NCBI GenBank assembly: GCA_000708835.1
Contig: DF237190.1
Span: forward strand, 1-64,000
Direction of reading: 5' to 3'
From: Klebsormidium nitens
Taxonomy: Eukaryota; Streptophyta; Klebsormidiophyceae; Klebsormidiales; Klebsormidiaceae
Length of the DNA: 64,000 nt
Below are positions 11,201 through 23,522 of this stretch, piece by piece (positions within the stretch are counted from its first letter, which is position 1; every line of letters starts with the position of its first letter). The position numbers were made by a program, and so were the translations under genes. The notes under the pieces were generated by a model. The model did not search any database. It had not been told where the DNA came from and saw only the letters and a program-made list of their open reading frames with translations.

Positions 11201-12940
11201 GGAACGCCTCCAAAGTTGGCATTAGTCAGTTGTAAGTTTGGCCGAACAACTTCCTGTAGAGGTGTGCGTTCACTTACAGTCGTTGCTAAGCAAGACTGAT
11301 GCAGAGAAGGAATCATTTATGGGAGGGAAGAGAGCGCACCTCAGATTCAGTATGTGCATACTTTACAAACGCCTGGTAGAATTCCCCGGCCTCCCCTAGC
11401 TCCTGGGAGCACAGCTTAGAGACCACCCGGTTGAAGACCCCGGGGAGGTGACGGGCGAGACCAAGCAGCTCGGATCGAACGTCAGTACCCTGGCAAAAAG
11501 AAGACAGGGTAGCTTTGATGTCCTCCTCAAACAGCGTCCAAGAAGCATTTCGAGGTTGCAAACGACTGCTCCTGTAGAAGCAAAATAGGACAAGGTACCT
11601 CTTGTCTTTCCCAAGTGACGTCAAGGAAAAAGAGCTGAGTACATTGTAGGCGATCACCAGAAGGTAGAAAGAGGTTACTGCATCTGTCAGGAGAATGATT
11701 GTTAAGAGCCTTCCTAGACGGCACATCTGATCGTCCTTCAAAGGCAACAAAGAGCAGTCGTAGAGTGTCGTGCACTGACAACTGATTGACGTTGTCAAAG
11801 ACTCAAGCCCTGAAAGATGCATAAGCGACTCATCGCCCGACACGACGCTCAACATGTGACCAAACTCACCAAAAAGCGCACTTAAAGTCCCAACACCAAG
11901 AGATACCACACATCCTACATAGAATCCTGCCGCAATCACATAACCTGCCACAAATCCCCCGAATATCTGGGCACAATGCTGAGAATCAGAACCGCGAGAC
12001 CCTTACCTGGATTCCCAGCTCTTCGCACGCCTGCTTGTACCGCTGCGCGGATACGCCCGCGTTCTTCCGGAACTCCGCCTCCTTCTTGTCGAGGTCCGCC
12101 AGCTGCTGCTGCCACCTGGCGATCTGCTTCCTCTGGAACGGAACCTCGTAGTTAACCAGCCTAACCAGGTCCAGCGCCGCCTCCCCCAGAAACAGGGCCC
12201 CTTTCTCATACGCTTGTACGACCGCGTCCCACTGGCCGGCGGCCCCCGAGAGGCGCCCAAAAAGGCCGCGCGTTTCAGGGTTGAGCTCCGCGAGGGTGTC
12301 ACGCACGTGTTTGACCTCCAGGTAACCCGTGGTTTCGGAGGAGAGGTTAAGGAACGAGGGGTCCAGGGTTTTGGGGAGGGCCGTCAGAGCGGCGTCACGG
12401 AGATGATGTACTGCAGACAGCTTCTTGCGCCAGTCGGAGGGGACCCTTTTGCGGTCGACCAGCCAGTCTGCAGGGAGGGTGGGGCTGAGGGGGTGAACTG
12501 CGTGTTAGCAGACTGCCAGCGCCTCAGCGCCTTCAAGTTGTGGTCTTGATGCAATCAGAGGCACATGGGATTACTACCAGGCGGTGAAGGCCATAGAGAG
12601 GCTAGCAAGCTATTTTTGCGAACAAAACCACAGAAAGCTGAGTTCGATAGAACTCTGGCAATGAAAGACTCTACAGTGGTCTAAGCGCTCAGCTGTCAAA
12701 TGATACAGAGGACCAGAACAGCGCAACAACGCAGATCAAGGTGACACTGCATTGCAGACGAGGGCTACATTTTTCAGGACTTCTGCAACTAGACACGGAC
12801 GCTACAATTTTCAGATTGACAATGCTGCAGCACCTACCGGCGAGCTTGGAGTAGTTGATGTCGATGGGGAGCTCTTGTTCAGCCTGTTTGCTCGCGGACC
12901 CAGGAGCCTCGGACAACTTCTGAATCAGCGCAGCCGCCAT
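8288..12940 (-). CDS. CDK5RAP3: CDK5RAP3/C53 UFMylation and ER-phagy adaptor
   Basis: Seven exons: 12940-12838, 12467-12007, 11489-11340, 10597-9941, 9648-9455, 9132-9036 and 8452-8288. All phases close, giving 608 aa (human is about 506). Family landmarks appear in order: YSKLADWLVDRK at the exon 1-2 join, VNYEVPFQRKQIA, GTDVRSELLGL, LRAFLTQRVSEM, and a C-terminal QQYNGRPVNIIG. In the family this protein binds UFL1 and DDRGK1, acting in ribosome UFMylation at the ER and in ER-phagy by binding UFM1 and ATG8 through shuffled ATG8-interacting motifs (I-D-W-G type). Exon 4 encodes the disordered linker (residues about 239-440), with seven such motifs at I288, 306, 326, 353, 373, 396 and 414. Human and land-plant proteins have about three or four. 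The start ATG has a good context (GCCGCCATGG on the coding side). Confidence 0.93.
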
Positions 12941-13831
12941 GATTGATCGGCTGCTTGGATCCTTGGAATTAGCTCACAGCTGCGCCATGTGCTATGAAAT
13001 GAATTGAATCTGGAGCATGCATGACATGCCAACACTGTCGCCCGCGCAGCTTGGGCCTGCAGGCTGGGCGCCGGAGTCAGGCTCATGCAACGCGCGCGCG
13101 AGGGCGCGTCCTGTGACCGCCGTGCCCGGCCGCGCACCATGCTGTATCGGGTTGAACCTTTCTGAAACCCTGCAAGTGTGCACCCGGGAATTTCGACACG
13201 CGGCCGGGCCGGCGCGCGGCGCTGCGACGTTGTCATGCCCGGCAACGTTTCTAGTCAGTTGTAGTGCGCGCACTTGACCATCAACGCCCGGCCGTCATGG
13301 CGGCAGCGAGCTGCATGCGTTTTCCCCTGACAAACCCTGTTTCCATCAAGCGGCGAGCACTTCAGGGCTGCCCAAGCGGAGTCCGACCCAATGAACTCGC
13401 CTAACATAGTACGGTAGGATTATCTTGAGATACCGGAGGCTGTTGTCAGCTTTCCAAACGCTTCGCCTTGTATGGTGCAAGCCAGCTAGAATCTATTCGG
13501 GGACGCTTTTTGGAAAATTCTCCTATTCTTAAAATAGGAACAATAGTCCCACTTTACAATGCTGTGTCAAAGCTGCCAGGTATAAGCAGGCCAAGGGCCA
13601 TCGAGTATTTGTCAATCTTTGTCAATTGGCAAAGTTGAGAGCGCTGCTAGAAGACAATGTAAGTTCAAACCTGTGTGCCAAGCTGCTGTTTTGCACATTT
13701 CTCTTCCATTAACCTGCCCTAGTAAGCAGGCGTTTCTGGGCAGTTCATGGGCTCTTTTGCTGACACTATGGCATTTTTCAGGTGTGTTTTCGCGCAAGGA
13801 CGAGCTTATCTTTGTCTCGTGTGCTTGTAGA
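12941..13831. promoter_or_regulatory. shared divergent promoter region
   Basis: This 891-bp gap separates the CDK5RAP3 start (minus strand) from the start of the 13.8-kb unknown gene (plus strand), so both promoters must lie here if the starts are right. The CDK5RAP3-proximal half (about 13030-13280) is CpG-rich with runs such as CGCGCGCGCGAGGGCGCG; the other half is AT-richer. No TATA box or named element can be assigned with confidence. Confidence 0.45.
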
Positions 13832-16800
13832 ATGGCTTCCGGCGCCTCAGACGTCGCCCCCTGCAATGCGCTGCCCGCCGAGTCCCTAACAAAGGGTGTG
13901 AATCCTTCATGACCACTGACCTGACTGTAATGAACTAATATGAGTATTTGATCGCGCTTTTCAATTTGAGTAAGTAGTTGCATTTGCTGCTGTGAAGAAA
14001 GTCGCAGGTAACTCTCTGTGCCTTTCTCGAGGATTTAAAGATTGTAGTAGAGATTGCTCTAAAGTAGAGTCCAAAAAAGCTTGTATTTTCAGAGTATTGT
14101 TTGCTTTGCTTCTCATCACGTAGAGTCACCATCCGCTCTAAAGCGGTACACAGCGTTTTCAATCAGACGCAGATAAACGCGAGGGCAATGTGCAAGAAAG
14201 TTGAGCTCTTTACATCAAAAAGCGACTCGATAGATACGGCCAATTGTATGTTCAGTTGCGGTCAGTCGTCCGTTCGGAAGATTGAGTCCCCCCGTCCGAT
14301 TCGCCGACTAAGCTCCGAGTGAGTTTTTGAACAAGACTTGATGAAAGCTACAGTATAACGCTGGTGGCGATCATCACCTGGCGTCTTCTCATTCGTGGCG
14401 ACGTTTGTCTGACACGTGGCATCCGACCACTGCATCAACCATTTTCTGTGCTGTTTTATATCAGGAAATTTGCAGCATTCTTTCAAGCAACCCTTCTCTT
14501 TTTACTTGGCAAACCGGTCTTTTTCCAACAAGAGCGGCAAGTCGCCCACAGTCTTAACAACATCTCTTTCTCAGGTTCGCGGAGTACGATGCCGCTTTCC
14601 AAGAGCAGCTCGAGCGGTTCGAACGTCTGATCAGTTCCGAGGAGCGATTTTCTCGCCCGTATCAGACGGGCATCAGAATGGGGCTCGACGATTTTCGGAG
14701 TTGGGCGGCAAAAAACCATGGGGATATGATGCTGTGGTTTGATGAGGGGGATGTTTCGATCCTGGGGCGCCGGGCCAGTCGGACGCACAGGATTGCTGAC
14801 GTGGCTGTCCACGTGCTGCAGAGCGGCATCCGAAACGGTGAGCGATCGATGTGGGTTCTTCCGTCGAATGTTTTGATTGCCCTCGAGTTCTGAAACAATG
14901 ATGTCGTAGAAACGTTCTGCCCGGTGCGAGGCGCCGCGATCTCTTTCACACCCCCAAAAGGAGGGCGCCCCTTCGGATTCCCCGATCCCTGCACATGAGG
15001 TCTCTAAGTTGTTGCACGAAAGTGGACGGTAAGTGCAGCCGCTTCCTCTTTGGTTAAACCAAGCAAAACAGTGGGTGAAATGGGGATAAGTCGTTTGGCG
15101 AGAGGATGAGGTTTCAAAGTAGAAGGTATTGGGTGCTCACAACATACTCGAGCTTGGAATCTGGAGTTTGCGCAAACGCGGCGTATTCACGTAAAAGCTC
15201 AAAGCGTGAGCCTCTCAGGATGCTAGTGGTGTCCAATAGGAGACCTACTTTGCTTTCAGAATAAGCTGGAGATCAGCAGGCTGGCAGTTTCTCGGATGTT
15301 TTACGTGTCGAGCGAAATTTATTGAAGCTTCGGATTTGAAAAGAGCTCTGCGTTTGCTTCTCTTAAAACTCACCTTCATATGAGCCCTCGCAATTGTCCT
15401 GAATTTAGCCGCAAATGGAGCCCGATAATCCAGTCACTGTTCTGCAAACCCCGCGTCACCCTTTGGAAATACAAATAGGAAGCATTCAAGCGCCAATTTG
15501 AGGTTCACAAATCTCTGGGTTCGGAAGAAGATTCGTTGAGACGATCGAGCTGTTCGACGACATGACCGCACGCTTGCGTGCCTAGGTTTGGCACGTTTGC
15601 AACCTCAGAAACGATCTCTCTTGCGATATCCATCTTTCGTTTACTACGGCTTCTGCGGAGCGGCCAACAACGCCCTCGGAGCATGTCCGTTTATTTGGCC
15701 ACTTCTTATCTTGCTCACCTTTACTTAAAGGGAATCTTATGAACCTCCAAATTGGCCAAGGAATGTTAAGGTCGATTCTTTGCCTTGTTTCCCGTTCCTC
15801 ATGCTTCCACAGGCGCAAACGAAACCCTCCGGAGCATGCCCATCCAGAAAAAATTTGGTCGCGTCTACAAAGCGCAATTTGATATCAAAAGAAGATCGGT
15901 ATTCTCGCACTTCATCCCAGCAATCAGAATCTATCTAAACCTCCATTCTAATGCGCATTCCCAGCGGCCAACGAAGTCCTCCGGAGCATGCCCGTCCACG
16001 GCATGTTCGGCCGCTTCCCTACCGAGACCGCGTTCTTCGAGACGTCCGCGGCCGCGTTTCGCGACGGCGGCGGGCCGGCCGCGAAGCGCGCGCCCAACAT
16101 CGCTTTGCATGACGGCTTTGAGCCGTGGGCGGATCGCTCCTGCATGACCTTCGTCGGGTCCCGGTGCGCTTCTTCGTTTCTATTGCCACTCCGTTTTACT
16201 GACCCGCCTTCCTTTCCAAGAACGTCTGACTAAATCTTGATGTGTGGAGTCTGGCCGATCAGCATTGCAAGTTTGTTTTCGCGTACTCTTCGAAGTCACT
16301 CGATGATTTGGACACAAGTCTTATTTGGACACAGGTCTTATTTGAATCTCTCAGGCGGAGCTTGGATCCCGCCTATTGCTCCACTCCTTCACAGTGGCTC
16401 GTCAGCCTTACCTGCCCCGGTTTAAGCCCCTCTAGAATCTGAATCAGGAAAGTCAGATCAAGAGAGCAGAATACTTCTGAGGACTGGCTTATTGTCACGA
16501 CTGTTCTCAACGACGTCGAAATATACCACAAAGCTCACCATGACTGACGCTTCATTCTCTTATACCCTCCTCGTGCGCGTCTGAAAGTCAGGTTGAGTAA
16601 AACCACACTGAGACACACGCTTGGACCAGGAAGAAGCACGGAAACAAAAGTCCGTAGAAGCCCACGCGCTCGCACTTGCATTCAGCCTTACCGTCCGACT
16701 AGCCCTACTCGTTCCCCGAACTTCGAGGTCTGTCTTTACTGGCTTCATTTATCTCAACCTGCCTGTATCTCGACCAATCTATACTTCTTCTCATCCGCAG

Positions 16801-17350
16801 ATTGCTCGCGGCAGTGCCCGGTTGCAGTCTATTCCTGGGGCTGCAGCCCTTCGCGCGCGCACTGGAAGCGGTGGTGATGTGGCAAGATCCGGAAGACTCG
16901 ACCGCGGCCGTTGTGACAGAGTGGGGCAATCTGGATTCCAGCCCGCGTATTCCGTTGTGGATCATTTTTGAGGGGGAGCGGAACATTCCGGCGCAAGTGA
17001 AGGTACGAATCCGCCGGCGCCGCCACCTGCATTGTGTTGGCGGAACAGAGATCAACCCGATGTTGTATACGTCAATCTTGCTGTTTGTGAGTACGGGCCG
17101 GCTTTAACCAGGAACGTCTTAGTCGGCGCCCTTGCATATTTCCGATTATCCCTGGGCCAAAAGCTACAGTTCTAACCGAATTGTTGTTAGCTCGATGTGG
17201 TTCCACTCAACCAATTCTCTTGTTTTCAGTATCTCAGTTGGATACTCAGAGCGCGCCTCAAGATGGCGAGATTTTGCCACCTTTCAGGGCTCGCACATGC
17301 ACGGGCGGACCGTTTTGTTGGACTTGGAGAAGCTGCACTCGTTCTTCTAA
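13832..17350 (+). CDS. conserved-looking protein of unknown function, six exons
   Basis: The proposed exons are 13832-13897, 14266-14318, 14575-14837, 15965-16163, 16801-17002 and 17288-17350, giving 281 aa with all phases closing. I do not recognise the family. Visible features are an acidic helical stretch in exon 3 (FQEQLERFERLISSEERF), a basic GRRASRTHR segment, NEVLRSMP at the start of exon 4, VMWQDPED in exon 5, and a C terminus IPLWIIFEGERNIP joined to MHGRTVLLDLEKLHSFF. No signal peptide or clear membrane segment is seen. Exons 3-5 have GC-rich, gene-like codon use and strong splice borders. Exon 1's donor (GGT|GTGAAT) and the tiny exon 2 are the least certain parts. It is divergent from CDK5RAP3 and convergent with the HMT gene. 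Confidence 0.6.
15661..16017 (+). repeat. three tandem copies of an acceptor/exon 4 edge, 152-bp period
   Basis: The block AG + CGGCCAACGAAGTCCTCCGG at the start of exon 4 (15965) has two diverged upstream copies starting at 15661 and 15813. The spacing is exactly 152 bp each time. The middle copy keeps a pyrimidine tract, an intact CAG acceptor and about 50 bases resembling exon 4, and then degenerates. The first copy has a weakened acceptor (CGGAG). The real exon is taken as the third copy because only it stays open, in phase with exons 3 and 5. Confidence 0.75.
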
Positions 17351-19090
17351 CTACGGGGGTAAGAACCTGCCCTGTTTTCCAACGTCTCGAAACGGGCCCT
17401 GTTTGTTTCCCTATTCCGATCCTCCTCCTTTTGAATGTGCCGGGGTACGAAGCCTCGTTCTCCTTCCGTTTGGTGCACTCAGCCGGTCGACACAGCAGGA
17501 CTCCCCTTCCCGTTACGTTCTCACTTGCTCTCAGGTTATCAATTTTAATAGATTCTCGTTCCATAAAATCACGCTGGATAGCTCTGAGTTCGTAGAGACA
17601 GGCGCTCACCATCTGACTGTCCGCTAACGGCCGTGCGGACGGGGTATAAGGTATCTCTGTCACGCGTTTGAAAGGACGACGACTCGGTCTGCTGGACCGT
17701 GCTGTGGCTGCACCTCTTCGTCACCATTTGCAGAAACTTCGATTCTTGACTAAGCGAGCGCTCGCCGTTGATACATTATACTGGTCACATCGTTACCTGC
17801 AGGCTTGTCACGAAATTCGCAGTTGTATCAATCCGATGCTTGAACGGAACCTTGAAACGGAGGACGGGTACACCGTTATTACTGTTGGGAAATTGAAAAT
17901 GGCTTATCAGACGGTCCGGAAGGAATGCACGCAATGGCTGGCCGCAAGCGACGTAGATTCTAGCTTTTGCTTTACAGTAGCTTAATACTCAATTGATCGA
18001 CGCACGCACGCTCGCGCCACAAGCTCTACAGTCAGTCACCTTGATTGCAAAGTACAGACTTGTTTTGGGTCTTTGAAATTCTTTGATAAATTGCAATAAG
18101 CTGAGACCGGACTGGGCCGCTAGGGGTTTCAACTGCCGCGTACTGGTTCGTATTTGCATGAGCAACTATCTGGGAGGATCCGCGAACCAACCTTCCCTGA
18201 GATAAGATTGTAGACTCTGTAACAGCAGGCCACATGAAGAACCAGCAATCGTGCTCTGGAATTACTATGTCGGTATACGTGTATGACGCAAAGAACCGTG
18301 CTTAATTGCTACTCCGTGCAACGAAAATCGCGGGACTTCATCCGATTACACGACAAGTGCTGAAGTGCATGTTACAAGAAGATCACTGACCGGAGTCGGA
18401 CAAGTAGAGCTGCATGCAGGTCTGGTCACATAATCGTTGTAGCCTTGACTGTTGTACCTAGTTTACCGCGTACTGTGGATTGAAAGGGATGAGATGTGTT
18501 CGACTTGCCCCGCGGCCCTGTATTGAACGGTTTGTTCAGCCACGCTGGCTTAATCAATAGCATCATTACGAACATTCAATTTCATATCTGGCCACCTACT
18601 TGTACGTCACCAACGCAACCGCCCAACCTGATGTGGTCAACTGGTGACCGTCAATTTTATTCACCGTGACGGTCGGACTAATTTGCAGTTTGATTTGTAT
18701 TGGGACATGCGAATCCATGTGCTGCGGGGCCAGACGGTATGTTTGGCCACCTGCTTGAGTCAGTACGGTTGGTAGCTACCAGGCTGGTACGATACACATT
18801 TACCAAACTCAAAAACTACGAACTTAACAAGCACTGGTATGCCCGGGACAATTGAAACAAACTAGTTGATGCAATAACTCATTTGTCTTGTTGAAATCTA
18901 TATTCGCATCCTCAATCTACATACACTAATTCTGATATGTTCGATAACTGTGCTCACACATTCATCGCGCATAACCTGCCCGCTCGAGCAACAGCTACTT
19001 GGCCTCCTCATCACACGCACATCACTTCTTCGACAGTCTTCACTAGGTTAGTCACACTCATGTCACATATCAGGCCCATAAGCATAGTCC
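17351..19090. other. intergenic between convergent genes
   Basis: This stretch holds the 3' flanks of the unknown plus-strand gene and of the minus-strand HMT gene. An open frame of 105 codons at 17668-17985 (+) has no recognisable motif and is not linked to exons by splice sites. The rest is AT-richer non-coding sequence with no element I can name. Confidence 0.5.
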
Positions 19091-22000
19091 CTACGCGCCA
19101 TGACTGGCAGAAAAGCATTGCCCGCTCCGCTTCAAAGCGAGAGCAATGCACTGGATCGTGCGCGGCGTCGTTCTGCAACAACCCCCGATGATCCTTGCCC
19201 CCGCATCTTTCCACACGGGCACCATCGAAACAAAGTCGTCGTCGGTGGCACCGGTGGACAGGACCCACTCCTTGCGTTCCGCGTCCCAGGACTCGCCAAG
19301 GTTCGGATACACAACGATCGGTTTTGAAGTTACCTGCAAAGGGCGGGTCAATATGATGTTAGCAGGCCGAGAGAAATGAAGGAACAGTCCAGCGTGGATG
19401 CATGGAATAGCCAGAGTCCAAATCACGTCCTAAAGCCCATTTTGACATTTGCCCAGGTGACGTTCTTGCGAAAGCAGCGGTAAAGTGTGATGGTACACAA
19501 TTGCGACCGGACATTTTCTAGTCGATCAAAGACGTCAATTCACCCGCCTCTTATTGCGAACCATCCCCGCGGCTTCATCCGAAGAGCTCCCCAATCCTTG
19601 CAAACTGAAGTTCGCGGTATTTCAATCTGTGAATGTTGTTCTGCGCCATTTTTGTCCCCAGCGAAAAGGACCCACGCAATCCAACCCCTTGTCAGCTGCT
19701 ACCCGCTCACCTTTCGGGCCTCCGTCACCAGACCTTGGATGAATCGAGCTTTCAGAATTTGTTAAAATTGTTCTGCGTAATTTGATTTCAGCGAAAGGAC
19801 CCGCCAATCAACTGTTTGCAAGCGGCTGGCCGCTCACCTTTCGGGCCTCCGTCACCAGACCTTGGATGAATGGAACTTTCAGGATGTGTTAAAGTTGTTC
19901 TGCGGCATTCTGATTTCAACGAAAGGACCCGCCCAATCAACTCTTTGCAAGCGGCTACCCGCTCACCTTTCGGGCCTCCGTCACCAGACCTTGGATGAAC
20001 CGCGGCCAGGTGCAGTTGATCCCCACAGCCGCCACACGCTTGCAGCTCTCCAGCGCGCGGACGCAATCTGCGAGCGTCTCTCCGTGTGACACGTGGCGCT
20101 CGTCTTTGCAGCTGAAGCAGACCCACGCCGGGACGCAGTCCTCGTCACTATCCTCGTCCAGCAGCCGCGCGATCGCCTGCGGTGCGCGGAATGACGTGTC
20201 GCTCACGTCAGCTGATCAGGCCGCTTGGGAGACCGGATGAAACTGCGCAGCAGGCCGCTTGTTTCGAAAACCAAGGAGTTTGGTACTCGACCGTGTATGG
20301 ACGTCAGGTGCTGACGTCAGCAGGCGGGGGTCCAACGAGGGTTGGATTCGAGAAACAGCCTAGTCTTGAGCGTAGCTCGGTGTTAAACCTCGCACCAAAT
20401 AGAAGAAACTTCCCAAAAGGCTGCCGCTGTACTATCGGAATTTGCCCTCACCTCCGCTTCCTGCAGCCTGGGCACTGTCTCGAACGCCAGCACGTCCGCT
20501 CCCGAGCGCGACATCACCCGCAACCGGCGCCTGTGAAACTCCATCATATCTTCCGTGCTGACACCACCATAATCTCCCGAATACTCCGCTCCATTTGACA
20601 GGGACGCCCCATAGCAGCCGAGCGACGCGGCCACCAGCCGTTTCTTTTGACGAAGAGCAGGAGAACCACTGCTTTGAGATTCTTTGTTGGCCTGGTCTCG
20701 CGCCTGAGGAGGACAAAGGGGTGGTATTAGAATAACTTGGCTAAAATTGTTCGACAGCCAGGTGTGGGGCCAACCACTGAACTTCGAATGGTGCACAGCT
20801 ACCAGTTTGACGGCTGTACAAGAATACCTTTCTGAGACCGAAGTGTAAAACAACTAATCAACAAAAGGCAACCCTTTCGCTACCCCATTTTTAGCATTGG
20901 GGTTCTGGTCCTTCTTATTCCGCCACAGATATGTGTGACATGCATTGCCTGAAGTAAAGTCTGTCGTGAGTTCCTAACCCCAAGAGAAAGCTCAATTCCA
21001 CATCCATATGAGGAAGGAAGCGGATTATGAACGAGGACTCCTGGAAACGACAGAAGCAGTACATATGTACATAAATCCAGTTTATGGTTATGTGTCGCAA
21101 GTGATTACAGAAGTGAAGGATCTCGTCATACTGCGGAATTGCTTCAAGGGATACGCCAGCCTTTCAGGCTTTCTCCATGCAAGGTTGCTAAGGCTCAGAC
21201 TCAGGGATGTAGCTGGAGGTCACTCAGGTCTCAACGTTACTTGGCCGTTGCCGAACAAACGCACCGCTCGATCAATGAAAGGTGGGATACATAGATCAAT
21301 CACTTCAACAGTAAAACAGTACAAAGTCTTCAGAAGATGACTGGGCCCTTTAATTTCTTAAGACAAGCACCGCATCTTGCACAACTGAGCTTGAAGAAGC
21401 AGGTTCATTGAACCTGGTGCCATGAACCTGGACAGAAGAAGGATGTGCAAAGAAAAGGGGGGGTAACTCGAAAATCTAGGGCTCACTTCGCATGCCAGCT
21501 TGACGCTCAGGCGCATGAGCTCCTCTGCCTGCTTCTCTCCTAGGCCCTTCTTCTGGAAGCCTTCGAAAGTTGCCTGAAGAGACACAATGTTTTCATCAAG
21601 AAGCGGTACTTCAGAGGCCACGATGTCTCAGTGTCTTGGTGTCTCATTGCCATTCCATAACGCTGTGCTTTCTGAGCCAGGAAAACGATAAGACGGGAAT
21701 TTATGTGAGTGACCATGCAGCAGGGAAAATGAAAAGAAGAAAGTTGATCTCAATATGACTCTCAGCAACAGTATGGGCAACAAGCATGAATTACAAGGGT
21801 TGTGTGTAGAAGAAAGATCATGGAGGCTGGGCAGCTGAATCCCGCATGTGCCAATTGCCACTAGACACCCTACAATTAAGACATTTGAACTGCTTCTAAT
21901 TCAAGGTGGTAGTTATAATGAGTTCCAGAGCAAAACCAAGGAACTTCTGAAGTCTGGAGCATTGAATTGCGCAATTCCAATTTCGAATAATACACTTAAA

Positions 22001-22547
22001 TACCATCATGAAGCATTGGCGTGCCCTATGGAGGTGATTATGAATTTTATCCCAATTGTGGTCCCAACCTCCCTCTGTGTTTCAACTGATGCAATCTGAG
22101 GCCAAGTCTTCCCCAAAGACTTTTCAACTGAATTTTTGGATAGAGGCGTATCACTCTTTTGATCCAAGTCATGGGTGGCCAATGGTTCCTCAAAGTTGAC
22201 ATGCAGTGCCAATTCTCCTGATCCAAGCTATCATGGCTCCAAGACAGGCTGCTGTGAGAGAAACACAATTCCAGGGAACAATTCTGAGCACTTTTTTCAA
22301 GAAAAGTCAAGCATGTCCTTACTTGGTATGAGCAGCTCGTCACGATATCCGCCCCAGCCCGAAAGTAGTCCAAGTGGACTTGTCGGATCAATCCAGGATT
22401 CTCTATCAGGCACTTCGCGCTCCACAATGCATCAGTCAAGTCAGCACCCCTGCTTTCAAGCTCACTAGCGAGTCCCCCGTCAAGGACGGCAACTCCATCT
22501 TCTTCGGATATGAGCCTGTCAAGCACTGTTGCCTTACCAGCCCCCAT
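19091..22547 (-). CDS. HMT: homocysteine S-methyltransferase
   Basis: There are five exons, 22547-22323, 21573-21487, 20703-20452, 20176-19967 and 19333-19091, all in phase 0 and giving 338 aa, the usual family length. The enzyme transfers a methyl group from S-methylmethionine (or S-adenosylmethionine) to homocysteine, making methionine in the cytosol. Evidence in order: [14 protein letters not shown] near the N terminus, [10 protein letters not shown] in exon 2, SLGCYGA and [10 protein letters not shown] in exon 3, VGINC in exon 4 and [10 protein letters not shown] in exon 5. The GINC cysteine and the GGCC pair are the family's zinc-binding residues, and all are present, so the enzyme should be active. 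Exon 4 carries a slightly unusual acidic DEDSDED insertion. The ATG chosen ([12 protein letters not shown]) is the last in-frame one before the conserved domain; an earlier ATG 54 bases upstream is possible. Confidence 0.93.
19620..19999 (-). repeat. tandem duplication of HMT exon 4 3' edge, about 128-bp period
   Basis: Exon 4 of HMT ends at 19967 with its donor. A block containing about the last 35 exon bases, the donor (GTGAGC on the minus strand) and adjoining intron is repeated downstream in the intron. On the plus strand the GCTCACCTTTCGGGCC anchor occurs at 19961, 19832 and 19705 (spacings 129 and 127). Part of a further unit extends left to about 19620. Both extra copies keep an intact donor, and the exon-like part is nearly identical, so the expansion is fairly young. 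Confidence 0.85.
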
Positions 22548-23522
22548 AGCGCAAGGAAGCTGCTGCAATTGCTGGACGAAATGCGAGAAAACGTTGTGCA
22601 ATTCACATGCCTATTCTGCCAATTATGCATGCCGGTTCATGCACTCCGGTCACGGTTCACCCTGGGTTCAACCAACTAGGTGTACCTCCGCGGGGGGGTG
22701 GTCTGGAGAACTAGAGACGGGAGTAAATGTGTTCAGACAAAGTGGGCAACGACCTGCTTACGACACGTGGAAAAGCTGCATGGACTTTCTGACGTGGCTT
22801 GCCTGCGTCGCACGCGCGCACGGAATTCTTCAAGCGCATGCTTCCATGAGGCCCGGCATGGATTGCGTGGTGATTTGCTTATTTACCGGAGTCGCTTTTC
22901 GGGCCAGGGCCCAGGGTTGGTTGCATGGAGATGCCACATGCCCAACCAATGCTACGGTTCAAAGCCCACCGCAACTTGGCAATGGTTATTTTTCCATGAG
23001 ATGATCACCCGTACGGTACTACCTATCAATATTGGAATGTCACAATCCGCTTGCTAGTACGGTACCCTCGGCGGCCGTCATGGTTTTCATGGTTTCTTTC
23101 AGTGTCTTGGATAAATCGGTGCGATTGTAATGCCCATGCAACCGAGGAGATAGCATTGCAATGGCTCTGATGATCGTTTGCGGGCCATGATGATTGGAAG
23201 AGATGCTCGTAAACTCTGTCGGAACATTTGAATTATTAGTTGATCTCAATGTACATTGCAACTACCCCCAAACAATCCGCTCATCTTCTCATCGAAAGGG
23301 TCGAAGGCAACCTGCTTCAGTAACGACCCCTCTCAATATGCTGCTCGGGTTGACATACGCAATATGTCTCGACTCCATCTCTTAGCTAGGCGTCTCTTTA
23401 CAACAATCAAATCACAACAGACCTTCTGAAGCAAATGTCTCCATTCACCTGACGCGCGCTCCTTTCGAGATGTTCACGACTTTTCTCATCCTTGCCAAAT
23501 GTGAATGCGTCAAATTGTTTCG
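22548..23522. other. intergenic between HMT and BCS1-like gene
   Basis: It holds the HMT promoter and 5' UTR at the left end and the 3' flank of the BCS1-like gene at the right; both genes read leftwards. A 164-codon plus-strand frame at 22510-23004 overlaps HMT exon 1 antisense and has no known motif. Nothing else is recognised. Confidence 0.45.

Noticed and set aside
11313-11951. 212-codon minus-strand frame
   Set aside because: Only 11340-11489 is a CDK5RAP3 exon. The rest of the frame reads through an intron upstream of a good CAG acceptor.
17225-17350. Use of the CAG acceptor at 17224-17230 for the last exon of the unknown gene
   Set aside because: In phase it gives YLSWILRARLKMARF, which does not reach the good stop. 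The acceptor at 17285-17287 joins in phase to GSHMHGRTVLLDLEK and ends cleanly.
17668-17985. 105-codon plus-strand frame after the unknown gene
   Set aside because: No motif and no splice linkage. Likely 3' flank.
19620-19999. CRISPR-like direct repeats
   Set aside because: Only three units with about 128-bp period, containing an exon edge of a eukaryotic gene, and without short spacers. This is a tandem duplication.
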